DNA of 6,713 nt from Planctomycetota bacterium (GTDB lineage: Bacteria > Planctomycetota > Planctomycetia > Isosphaerales > Isosphaeraceae), in the NCBI GenBank assembly GCA_021778575.1, contig JAJYCH010000273.1, forward strand, positions 1 through 6,713, given 5' to 3'. Each line of letters starts with the position of its first letter. The first letter of the stretch is position 1. A program made the position numbers and the translations under genes. The notes under the pieces are model-generated. The model was not told the DNA's origin, did no database searches, and saw nothing but the letters and a program-made list of their open reading frames with translations. Below are positions 1 through 6,374 of this stretch, piece after piece.

Positions 1-905
1 TCGGCGGATTTCCCGGAACCGATCGCGAAAGCCCCGCTCTGGTGAGCGAGGCAATGGATGATCTGAAGAACACGTATCCGATCGCCCATTATTTCGTCGG
101 CGGCCATTCGCAAGGGGGATTTCTGACTTATAGCCTGCTGATGAACAGTCCGGAGAAGATCGCCGGGGCCTTTCCGATCTCGGCCATGGTCATCGTTCAG
201 TGCGAACCGTCGGCCTATGCCGACGTGCCCTTGAAGGCCGCGCAGCGCCAGGTTCCGCTGGCGATCGTGCATGGCAGGACCGATCCGATGGTCAATTTCA
301 GCGGCGCGACGTATGCTTCGGGCCTGTTTCTTGATGACGGCTGGCCCGCCCTGCGGACCTTCACCGACGATCGAGCTGGTCACATGTTTGGACTTCTTCC
401 CGTCAACCAGGCGATCCGCTGGCTCGAAGCCTTGAACGCGACCGACCCGACGAAACTGCTCGACTTCGCCGACCGCCGGCTCCAGGAAAAGGCCCCGCGC
501 GACGCCATCGCCGCGCTCCGCAAAGCGCGGGGGCTGAGCCTCGACGAACCAGCGAAGGCCCGGCTCGACAAACTCGCCCGGACCCTGAACGACCAGGCCG
601 CGCCCGGCGCAAAAACCTATCTCGCCGCGATCCAGGCCAACAAAAATAACAAGTGGGTCGACGGCTTCCTGGCCTACCGCAACGACTACGAATTCGCCGA
701 CGCCGCGGCTCCCGTGATGGCCGAGTTCGCGACCTTGCGGACACACCACAACCCGCCTGCCCAGCAACTCATGGGCGAAGCCCGACAAGCCTTCAACCAG
801 GGTCGACGCGACGAAGGTTACGCCAAGGCCCAGGAGGTCGTCGACCGCTATTACGCCTCGACCTCGTACCGCCTGGCTCAAAAATGGGCGGCCGAGAAGA
901 AGTAA
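1..905 (+). CDS. Alpha/beta-hydrolase fold protein (esterase/dienelactone-hydrolase-like), 5'-truncated by window edge
   Basis: The reading frame is open to the left edge (first full codon at 3), so the N-terminus lies outside; an in-frame GTG at 42 is probably internal. Counting from that GTG, a nucleophile elbow GGHSQGG puts the catalytic Ser at 23, HGRTDPMV supplies the acid Asp at 81, and AGHMFG supplies the His at 114, in the order and spacing of a serine hydrolase triad. The rest of the fold ends near residue 130. About 150 further residues follow, Ala/Lys/Arg-rich and apparently all helical (RLQEKAPRDAIAALRKA, GEARQAFNQGRRDEGYAKAQ), which could be TPR-like. The substrate cannot be told. 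The Gly-rich, esterase-like elbow suggests a predicted esterase or polyhydroxybutyrate-depolymerase-type hydrolase. Any signal peptide would be off-window. It ends with TAA 133 bases before trpC and may or may not be co-transcribed with it. Confidence 0.85.
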   Translation, partial: GGFPGTDRESPALVSEAMDDLKNTYPIAHYFVGGHSQGGFLTYSLLMNSPEKIAGAFPISAMVIVQCEPSAYADVPLKAAQRQVPLAIVHGRTDPMVNFSGATYASGLFLDDGWPALRTFTDDRAGHMFGLLPVNQAIRWLEALNATDPTKLLDFADRRLQEKAPRDAIAALRKARGLSLDEPAKARLDKLARTLNDQAAPGAKTYLAAIQANKNNKWVDGFLAYRNDYEFADAAAPVMAEFATLRTHHNPPAQQLMGEARQAFNQGRRDEGYAKAQEVVDRYYASTSYRLAQKWAAEKK

Positions 906-983
906 GGGATCGAAATTTTTCTGCCTCCGTCCGCGCACTTTCCGAAGATATAGCGGCGTCGGAACCGGTTCGGATAGGATGAG

Positions 984-1024
984 ACGGTCGATCGGATTCG
1001 GACTCCGATCCCGAGCCCGACCGT
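984..1024 (+). promoter_or_regulatory. Nested stem-loop in the trpC leader
   Basis: Two nested inverted repeats lie just upstream of trpC. The outer arms are ACGGTC (984-989) and GACCGT (1019-1024). The inner arms are GATCGGA (990-996) and TCCGATC (1004-1010), with a 7-base loop; eight unpaired bases sit on the 3' side. The structure ends 14 bases before the trpC ATG. No T-run follows, so it is not a normal intrinsic terminator. A separate perfect 10-bp palindrome, GAACCGGTTC, is at 962-971. The structure could be an mRNA stability or translation-control hairpin, or a double-stranded operator. No leader peptide rich in Trp is visible, so classical attenuation is not supported. Confidence 0.4.
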
Positions 1025-1038
1025 CCGGAAAATGAGCC

Positions 1039-1845
1039 ATGACCCCCTCGATCCTCGATGAAATCGTCGAATCCAAGCGCCGCGAAGTCGCCAATGCCCG
1101 GGTCCGACTGCCGCTCGAAGAACTCGAAGCTCAGGCAAACGAAGCCCCGCCCGTCCGCGACTTTCGCGGAGCCCTGGCCGGTCCCGGACCGATTCAACTG
1201 ATCGCCGAGGTCAAGAAGGCGAGCCCCTCGGCCCAGGTCATCCGGGCCGACTTCGACCCGATCGCGATCGCACGGACCTACCAGGCCCACGGCGCGGCCT
1301 GCCTCAGCGTCCTGACCGACGCCCCGTATTTCCAGGGACATCTATCGTACCTGGCGCGAATCCGGGCGTCCGTCGCGATCCCGTTACTGCGCAAGGACTT
1401 CCTGATCGACGAGTATCAGGTTGTCGAGGCCCGGATGGCGGGGGCCGACGCGATCCTGCTGATCGCCGAGATCCTGGACGATGATAAGCTGGCGAATTTG
1501 TTGAATCTGGCGAAGCGCTGGGGGATGGCCGCGCTGGTCGAGTTTCACGATCCGGCCAACCTGCCTCGGGTCGTCGCGTCGGGGGCGGACCTGATCGGGA
1601 TCAACAACCGCGACCTCCACCGGTTCGTCACCGATCTCGACCTGACCCTGCGGCTCCGCGACCAGATTCCCCCCGAAGTCTGCCTGGTCAGTGAGAGCGG
1701 AATCCGGACCAGGCACGACGTCGAACGGCTCGAAGCCGCCGGAGTCTCCGCCATCCTCGTCGGCGAAACCTTGATGCGAGCCCCCGACATCGGTCTGGCC
1801 GTCGAGCGCCTGCTCGGGCTCGCTCCCGAAGAAATCTCGGCCTGA
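1039..1845 (+). CDS. trpC: Indole-3-glycerol phosphate synthase TrpC
   Basis: Cytosolic enzyme of tryptophan biosynthesis that closes and decarboxylates 1-(2-carboxyphenylamino)-1-deoxyribulose 5-phosphate to indole-3-glycerol phosphate. The 268 residues match the usual length of a monofunctional TrpC (beta/alpha)8 barrel. Family motifs appear in order: IAEVKKASPS (Glu57, Lys59), SVLTD (90-94), LLRKDFLID with catalytic Lys119, LVEFHD with Glu168, IGINNRDL (186-193, Asn189/Asn190), VSESGI (217-222) and AILVGETLMR. All catalytic and phosphate-binding positions known from the family are present, so it should be active. The ATG at 1039 has a weak GGAA 8 bases upstream and gives the normal N-terminus. 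It is not fused to TrpF and has no other trp gene beside it, so the pathway genes must be dispersed. The end faces the convergent LAB_N gene with only 17 bases between. Confidence 0.97.
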   Translation: MTPSILDEIVESKRREVANARVRLPLEELEAQANEAPPVRDFRGALAGPGPIQLIAEVKKASPSAQVIRADFDPIAIARTYQAHGAACLSVLTDAPYFQGHLSYLARIRASVAIPLLRKDFLIDEYQVVEARMAGADAILLIAEILDDDKLANLLNLAKRWGMAALVEFHDPANLPRVVASGADLIGINNRDLHRFVTDLDLTLRLRDQIPPEVCLVSESGIRTRHDVERLEAAGVSAILVGETLMRAPDIGLAVERLLGLAPEEISA

Positions 1846-1862
1846 GCCAGCGATCGTCACGG

Positions 1863-2159
1863 TCAAGAACTTGAACCGGTCATGTCCATCAGTTTCGGAC
1901 GCGCGGCGAGCATCAAATTGCGCAGATAGACAAACATTCCCAGGCTCTGACCGACGATAAAGACCGGATCTCGCTGCGAAATCGCGTAGACGAGCAAGCT
2001 GATTCCACCAACCAGGCTGAGCCACCAGAAGGCGACCGGCACCACCGTGTCGCCCTTTTTCTCAGAGGCAATCCACTGCACAAGAAAGCGTGCCGTAAAG
2101 AGCCCCTGGCCGATGAAGCCGACGATTTGCCACGACACCCACGCGGCGAGAGCTGTCAT
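1863..2159 (-). CDS. LAB_N-family (lipid-A-disaccharide synthase N-terminal domain) small membrane protein
   Basis: A 98-residue integral membrane protein with three predicted helices, at about 5-27, 41-60 and 66-85. It carries the LAB_N signature nearly intact: FTARFLVQWIASEKKG followed by PVAFWWLSLVGG, then VFIVGQSLGMFVYLRNL. The name comes from fusion of this domain to LpxB in some bacteria; here it stands alone and no lipid A enzyme is near. From family knowledge, LAB_N resembles the three-helix SemiSWEET/PQ-loop unit, so a role in moving or presenting a lipid-linked sugar is possible, but that is inference. The ATG overlaps the TGA of the upstream glycosyltransferase (TGATG). A GGAG 8 bases before the ATG lies inside the end of that gene, indicating coupled translation. 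The pair probably acts together at the inner membrane. The stop at 1863-1865 faces trpC. Confidence 0.9.
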   Translation of the reverse strand: MTALAAWVSWQIVGFIGQGLFTARFLVQWIASEKKGDTVVPVAFWWLSLVGGISLLVYAISQRDPVFIVGQSLGMFVYLRNLMLAARPKLMDMTGSSS

Positions 2160-3040
2160 CAATTGTTCTCCGCGTCGGTCATCGTCGCCATAATCTGTTC
2201 TGGTCTTGGAGAATGCGTCGCGAGTCGCTCGAATCGAACCGGACGGCGAAGCAGCCAGGCGACTCCGATAAGGTCGATGACCACGCGGAGCGACCGATTC
2301 CGAAAATGATAATGTGACTTCCCACTCGCTCGGGGGCGATGGTTCACGGGAACCTGGATCACCCGGAGCCCCTCGCGGAGCAGCAACGAGCCAAAGAATC
2401 GATGCATTCCGTGAAACGCGGGAAGGCGCAACGCCACTTCTCTGGGAAAGATCCGGACAGAACATCCGGTATCGCGGACCGACTGGCCGAGCACGGAATT
2501 GCGCACCGCATTCGCCAGACGACTGATCCAGCGCCGCGATCGACAATCCTCGCGCCTCCGCCGCCATCCCAGAGCGGCGTCGTGACCCGGTAGCGCATCC
2601 CAGAGCCGGGCCAGTTCCGACGGTGGATTTTGCAGGTCGGCATCAAGCAATCCTACCCAGTCCCCTTGGCTCGCCCGGAACCCCGCGACCGTCGCCGCCG
2701 ACTGGCCGACGTGCCGCGCCAGAGTGATCGGTCGGAGTTCCGGATAAATCCTGCTGAGCCGTTCGAGAACATTCCGGGTCTGATCGGTCGACCCATCGTC
2801 CACGACAATCACCTCGAATCCATCGAGCCGGTGCCGATCCACCGACCGCTCGACGATCCGCGAACGAAAGACCACCACCACCTCCTCAACCAGGGGAGGC
2901 AGGTTCTCGGCCTCGTTCCGAGCGGGAATCACGATCGAGAGAGTAAATCCCCGACCCGAGTCCGGCTCAACCGGAGCGTAACGCGCCTTAACTCGTTGAT
3001 TCAAAGGAAAATGGGCGTGATCACGACGGATCGAGGACAT
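2159..3040 (-). CDS. Family 2 glycosyltransferase, dolichol-phosphate mannosyltransferase/ArnC-like
   Basis: A 293-residue GT-A enzyme likely to transfer a sugar from a nucleotide donor to a polyprenyl phosphate at the cytoplasmic face of the membrane. Motifs in order: LSIVIPARNEAENLPPL (35-50), VVDDGSTDQT (79-88), LLDADLQNPP with the metal-binding DxD at 133-135, GWRRRRED (158-165), DTGCSVRIFPRE (190-201) and the acceptor-side HRPRASGKSHY (234-244). One hydrophobic stretch near 253-264 may lie at the membrane; the paired C-terminal helices of GtrB/ArnC are absent, which the coupled LAB_N protein might replace. An in-frame ATG exists at 3064. I choose 3040 because a perfect AAGGAGG (3055-3049 on the minus strand) sits 8 bases before it. 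It is the first gene of the two-gene operon. The sugar and final acceptor (glycan, lipid or protein) cannot be told from sequence. Confidence 0.92.
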   Translation of the reverse strand: MSSIRRDHAHFPLNQRVKARYAPVEPDSGRGFTLSIVIPARNEAENLPPLVEEVVVVFRSRIVERSVDRHRLDGFEVIVVDDGSTDQTRNVLERLSRIYPELRPITLARHVGQSAATVAGFRASQGDWVGLLDADLQNPPSELARLWDALPGHDAALGWRRRREDCRSRRWISRLANAVRNSVLGQSVRDTGCSVRIFPREVALRLPAFHGMHRFFGSLLLREGLRVIQVPVNHRPRASGKSHYHFRNRSLRVVIDLIGVAWLLRRPVRFERLATHSPRPEQIMATMTDAENN

Positions 3041-3384
3041 GAAATCGGCCTCCTTGCCGATCACAGCTTCCGTCGATCGGAACCTGTGCCGTCGCCATTT
3101 TCCAGAAACCCTTCCTCGCGCCTATCCCAAACCACTGGAGAGTCGCGGCCCGCCGCAGCCCTTGACAGCGCCTCCTCCGACCCTCTCCAAGACCGGCGAC
3201 ACACCCGGAAATCGGTCGCGTCGCAAGCTCCACCGGCTCACGAAAGAAACCCAGGGCAGACCACCGGCGAGGTCCAGGTGCTCTATCGATGCTCCGACCA
3301 TAACGGTACTCTGCAAAAATCGGGCATCGTCATGAAAAGTTCTGGCTCGCAAAAGTGCCACCTCGACGAACGGAAGACCTGGCA
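3041..3384. other. Divergent intergenic region between the glycosyltransferase and ParB-methyltransferase genes
   Basis: About 344 bases separate the two divergent starts and should hold both promoters. A good -35-like TTGACA is at 3162-3167, but no acceptable -10 lies 15-19 bases after it. Nothing matching a strong sigma70 promoter stands out in either direction. The only clear signals are the Shine-Dalgarno sequences: AAGGAGG for the leftward gene (3055-3049) and GGAAG (3372-3376) for the rightward gene. Open frames cross the region on both strands, but none shows a recognisable domain or good start context. I saw no repeat, tRNA or clear hairpin. Confidence 0.5.
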
Positions 3385-4728
3385 ATGGCCCTCGACAAGC
3401 TTGACCTCATGAATCCGCGAACAATTGCCACGATCAAAATCGAAGATATTGACTCAAACCCATTCTCCCTATCTATTTATGGCGAATCTGAGGACACGAC
3501 CGATGATTTGATCGAGAGTATCGCGAATCATGGAATTCTCGTCCCCCTCGTCGTGTCGCCAAGAGAATCACGCTGGATTTTGATCTCGGGGCATCGTCGT
3601 CTGGCTTGTGCCCGCAGATTAAAGCTTGCCGAGGTTCCTTGCGAGATCCGGCCAATCGCGATCGAGGACGATCTCCGGATCGCGGTTCTCGAATACAACC
3701 GTCAGCGCCGGAAGTTGTTCAGCCAGTTGATGCGCGAAGCCGACGAGCTGGACGCGATCCTCTCCCGCCAGGCCCGGGATCGTCGCGACGCCAATCTTCA
3801 ACGAGGGTCGGGACCGCTCGACCCTGCCGATTGTCGGAATTCCGACGATCGGGGCGGTCGCACCGATTCCCTGGTTGCTCGAACCATCGGGATCGGCGGC
3901 AAAGATCTTTATCGCCAGGCTCGATCCATCTGGTTGAAGGCAAGCCAGGGAGATACCCGGGCACTCAACGGTGTTAAACAACTCGATTCGGGCACGAAGA
4001 CCATCCACGCGGCCTACAAAGACCTCCGACGGCGCGACCGATTCTCCTCCGGCTTCCGCCCCACACCTTACGACGTCTGGTCGTTCAAGCACGATCGAGC
4101 GTTTGGAATCCCGCACCCTGGCTCCATTCCACCCGGAATCGTCGCGCATACGCTCCATTATTTCAGTGAACCGGGAGCCCTGATCGTCGACCCGATGGCC
4201 GGCGGAGGAACCACTCTGGACGTCTGCGAGTCGATGGGACGCCGGTGTCTTGCGTATGACCTTCATTCAACCCGCCCAGAAGTTGCCGAACACGACGTAA
4301 CCAAGGGTTTTCCGCCCGAGACGAGCGGATGCGACCTGATTTTCTGCGACCCACCTTATCATACCATGCTCGCCCGGCAGTACGCCCAGGATTGTGCCGC
4401 CGACCTGCCGCTGACTGCCTGGAAAGAATTCCTGGAAGTTCTGGCTCGCAATGCTTACGCCGCCTTACGTCCGGGCGGACGGATCGCTCTGCTGCTCGCG
4501 AATCAGACCGAAAAAGACCTTCCGGCCGGTCTGGGTTATCTCGACCACGCCTTTATGGGCTACCAGGCCATCCTGAGCGTCGGTTTCCTGCCCGAACGCC
4601 GGATCAGTTGCCCGATGGACGGGTCCTATCTCCCCCAGCACGTCCGCAAGGCCCGCCTCGAAGGACGAATGCTCGGTCAAGTCCGCGACCTCATCGTCGC
4701 GCGTAAACCACTTGATCAGAACGGTTAA
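3385..4728 (+). CDS. ParB/sulfiredoxin-like domain fused to amino-DNA methyltransferase (N6-adenine or N4-cytosine)
   Basis: A 447-residue two-domain protein. Residues 15-110 form a ParB-like N-terminal domain: IKIEDIDSNPF, then ISGHRRLACARRLKLAEVPCEI (SGHRR at 68-72 replacing the usual GERR box), then LEYNRQRRK (102-110). A charged helical middle follows (110-220), resembling the ParB HTH region but weakly conserved. The C-terminal half is an S-adenosylmethionine-dependent methylase: HPGSIPP (244-250, motif X-like), DPMAGGGTT (motif I, 269-277), CDPPY (catalytic motif IV, 321-325), LRPGGRIALLLA, and a final VRDLIVARKP. DPPY marks an exocyclic amino methylase. Motif order X-I-IV is gamma-like, with no obvious separate target-recognition domain, so specificity may come from the ParB half. 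No restriction nuclease is nearby, so it looks like an orphan methylase. A GTG at 3355 is in frame; ATG at 3385 is preferred for its GGAAG 8 bases upstream. Confidence 0.88.
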   Translation: MALDKLDLMNPRTIATIKIEDIDSNPFSLSIYGESEDTTDDLIESIANHGILVPLVVSPRESRWILISGHRRLACARRLKLAEVPCEIRPIAIEDDLRIAVLEYNRQRRKLFSQLMREADELDAILSRQARDRRDANLQRGSGPLDPADCRNSDDRGGRTDSLVARTIGIGGKDLYRQARSIWLKASQGDTRALNGVKQLDSGTKTIHAAYKDLRRRDRFSSGFRPTPYDVWSFKHDRAFGIPHPGSIPPGIVAHTLHYFSEPGALIVDPMAGGGTTLDVCESMGRRCLAYDLHSTRPEVAEHDVTKGFPPETSGCDLIFCDPPYHTMLARQYAQDCAADLPLTAWKEFLEVLARNAYAALRPGGRIALLLANQTEKDLPAGLGYLDHAFMGYQAILSVGFLPERRISCPMDGSYLPQHVRKARLEGRMLGQVRDLIVARKPLDQNG

Positions 4729-5759
4729 TGGCCGACGAACGGCTCGCCCGCCGCCAGTTCGTAAACCTTGCTCCGGACAAACGGATTGGTCAAGGTCGGG
4801 TTTCGCCGGACGATCGGCTCGGGCAATAAAGCGACGGCCCGCCGGATCAATTCATCAATCTCGTCAGGACGAAGGCTCTCGATCACCAGCGCAATCGCCG
4901 CGTTTTCCGCGTCTCGAGCTTCGTCCTGACGAACCTTTTCGCGCTTCGTCTCCAGCATCCGCAACTGAACTTCGAGTTCGCGGCGGCGACTTTCAAGCCG
5001 ATTCGCGACCTGGGGCAAGAGATCGTACCCGTCCTCAATCCCCGCTCGGATATAGCCGGGTCCGTTTTGCAGTTTCCCCTGACTCTGCAAATAAAGCGCG
5101 TTCAGGAGAACCTTCGCCACATCTTCCGGCGCTTTCTGCGCCGCCAGTCGTTCGGCGAGACGCCGTGGGATTCCCTGATTTGTCAACAATTCTTGCAAAT
5201 CCACAGCAACAAGCAAACGCCCTTCGGCAGAGAGACGAAACGGAGTTCCCGGAATCGGGATGCTGGCGATGTCTTCTCTCGTTTCTTGTTCTCGTTTGGG
5301 CCTACCCTCGGGGCCGCCCGGGCCGAAGAAGTGGGCCAAAGCGTCTAAAGGTTTTGGACCGGTGACAGAGGGGGGTGCTAAAGAAGCTGGGACAGTTTCC
5401 GGCTCCTCCTCTAAAAATAATGGACCAGTCGGGGCTGGCTTCTGGACCGCCCGCTCCGCCTTCTTGGGAGCCGGTCGCTCGGGACCCTGGCGAATAATCT
5501 TGTAAGCGGTCGACTTCCCCTTCGCCTTGCTCGTCGCCAGAAATCCCAGACGCGCCAGATCACCAATCGCGGCCAGCACCGTCTGCCGGCTTAACCCGGC
5601 CTGTCGAGCAATCGTCCGGATGCTCGGGTACGCCCAGCCCGTTCCGAAATCGGAATACAGGCCAATGACCAGATACACCTTGATCGCCGAACCGCCGAGC
5701 TCCTTGAAGGACTCGGAGCGGACCAGATCATGTTCGACTCGGAAGAAAAACGAATCCAT
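4725..5759 (-). CDS. Winged-helix protein with replication-initiator/DnaD-like C-terminal region
   Basis: A 344-residue protein. Residues 1-90 hold a winged helix-turn-helix (AIKVYLVIGLYSD, then YPSIRTIARQAGLSRQTVLAAIGDLARLGFL at 44-74, wing to about 90), like HTH_36-type domains of plasmid and phage initiators. Residues 91-165 are a Pro/Glu/Lys-rich, probably disordered linker. Residues 180-250 (LLTNQGIPRRLAERLA through NGPGYIRAGIEDGYDLLP) resemble the NPAGYLxxAI segment found after such domains in replication initiator-like and DnaD-type proteins. Residues 251-290 are a strongly charged probable coiled coil (ESRRRELEVQLRMLETKR), followed by a helical tail. Role is inferred: sequence-specific DNA binding, possibly origin recognition or helicase loading for a mobile element; a transcription regulator is the alternative. 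ATG at 5759 is the first possible start, since an in-frame TGA lies at 5771-5769; GGGAGGG ends 12 bases before it. It is second in the operon, and its TAA overlaps the methylase stop. Confidence 0.75.
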   Translation of the reverse strand: MDSFFFRVEHDLVRSESFKELGGSAIKVYLVIGLYSDFGTGWAYPSIRTIARQAGLSRQTVLAAIGDLARLGFLATSKAKGKSTAYKIIRQGPERPAPKKAERAVQKPAPTGPLFLEEEPETVPASLAPPSVTGPKPLDALAHFFGPGGPEGRPKREQETREDIASIPIPGTPFRLSAEGRLLVAVDLQELLTNQGIPRRLAERLAAQKAPEDVAKVLLNALYLQSQGKLQNGPGYIRAGIEDGYDLLPQVANRLESRRRELEVQLRMLETKREKVRQDEARDAENAAIALVIESLRPDEIDELIRRAVALLPEPIVRRNPTLTNPFVRSKVYELAAGEPFVGH

Positions 5760-5828
5760 GGTCGACGGTCACCCTCCCTGGGACCGGGCGACTTTGAAAA
5801 AAGCTCGCAGCGATCAGATTAAGTCAAA

Positions 5829-6128
5829 TTAGGCCGATTCGCTCTGCGGAGGGTCGGGTATGTAATACGTTTTGACCTTGCCGCGCTCGTGAGTCGTGGA
5901 GACGACCAGGCCGAGGGTCTCGAGCCTGGCCAGGCTATCGATCACCGTGGGGCAGGAAAGTCGCGTCCGGGCCATCAACTGGTTGAGGCTCATCGTCACG
6001 CTCTGGTCGGGAATTCCCCCGCAGGCTTCCAGAATGACGAGATAGACCTTGATGCCTTCCCCCTTGATCCGGGCAAGGTAACCTCGGTCGATCAGAACGC
6101 TTTTCAGCCAATCGGTCCCAGTAGACAT
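5829..6128 (-). CDS. Short winged-helix DNA-binding protein, paralogue of the downstream wHTH protein
   Basis: A 99-residue protein made of little more than one winged helix: GIKVYLVILEAC (25-36), MSLNQLMARTRLSCPTVIDSLARLETLGLVV (46-76), then a wing ending KVKTYYI (84-90). It aligns over its whole length with the first 90 residues of the 344-residue neighbour. IKVYLV is at residues 26-31 in both when each starts at its ATG, which supports ATG 6128. However, a GTG at 6140 has an ideal GGGAGG 9 bases upstream and would add four residues, while the ATG sits 21 bases from that site. Lacking a C-terminal domain, it could be an autoregulator or a competitor for the sites of the longer protein; that is inference. 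It is first in the operon, 69 bases before the next gene. Hairpins and palindromes lie upstream. Confidence 0.72.
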   Translation of the reverse strand: MSTGTDWLKSVLIDRGYLARIKGEGIKVYLVILEACGGIPDQSVTMSLNQLMARTRLSCPTVIDSLARLETLGLVVSTTHERGKVKTYYIPDPPQSESA

Positions 6129-6165
6129 GGCAACGGGCACGATCAACCCCCTCCCTGAAATCAAG

Positions 6166-6198
6166 CCGAGCCCCGATCCATCATCTTGTCGGGCTCGG
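6166..6198 (-). promoter_or_regulatory. Leader hairpin before the short wHTH gene
   Basis: Perfect 8-base arms CCGAGCCC (6166-6173) and GGGCTCGG (6191-6198) extend inward by two more pairs (GA/TC) past one bulged C, giving about ten base pairs around a 12-base loop. On the minus strand the hairpin ends about 10 bases before the GGGAGG ribosome-binding site of the short wHTH gene. It could therefore control translation as RNA or act as a protein-binding dyad. There is no T-run on either side, so a terminator is unlikely. Confidence 0.5.
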
Positions 6199-6348
6199 AA
6201 TCCTCTTGAGCTTCCTATCGAATGTTTCCAGAGCCCACTCCAGCGGAAAGCGCGAAAACTTCCGTCGTTCGAAATCTGGATCTCGCGAAGTCACCGACCT
6301 ATCCTGGTCGCCTACTCCGTGAAGCCGTTCTTCCGATGTCCTGATCTC

Positions 6349-6374
6349 CTCCCTATAGGAGACCTAATAGGGAG
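6349..6374. repeat. Compound palindrome/tandem repeat, operator-like
   Basis: Perfect 8-base inverted arms CTCCCTAT (6349-6356) and ATAGGGAG (6367-6374) surround 10 bases. Inside are further dyads: TCTCC/GGAGA (6345-6349 and 6358-6362) and TAGG-AGA-CCTA (6356-6366). The same block reads as two imperfect direct copies, CCTATAGGAGA and CCTAATAGGGAGA. It lies about 220 bases upstream of the short wHTH gene and about 130 bases before the rightward promoter. Symmetry of this kind fits a dimeric regulator or initiator binding site, with the two neighbouring wHTH proteins as candidates; this is inference. Confidence 0.45.

Noticed and set aside
3162..3167. TTGACA as a rightward promoter -35 box
   Set aside because: The following 15-19 bases end in GC-rich sequence without any -10-like hexamer.
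3122..3385. 87-codon minus-strand open frame filling the divergent intergenic region
   Set aside because: No recognisable domain and no ribosome-binding site. It begins at the methylase start region and reads antisense through what should be promoter sequence.
2630..3412. 260-codon + strand open frame
   Set aside because: Antisense to the well-supported glycosyltransferase. The translation is low in hydrophobic core pattern and rich in Arg/Pro/Ser, typical of a GC-rich shadow frame.
3619..4266. 215-codon minus-strand open frame
   Set aside because: Lies wholly antisense to the ParB-methylase gene, whose motifs are clear; no motif in the shadow product.
4712..5365. 217-codon + strand open frame
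   Set aside because: Antisense to the initiator-like gene, Arg/Ser/Pro-rich and without any motif.
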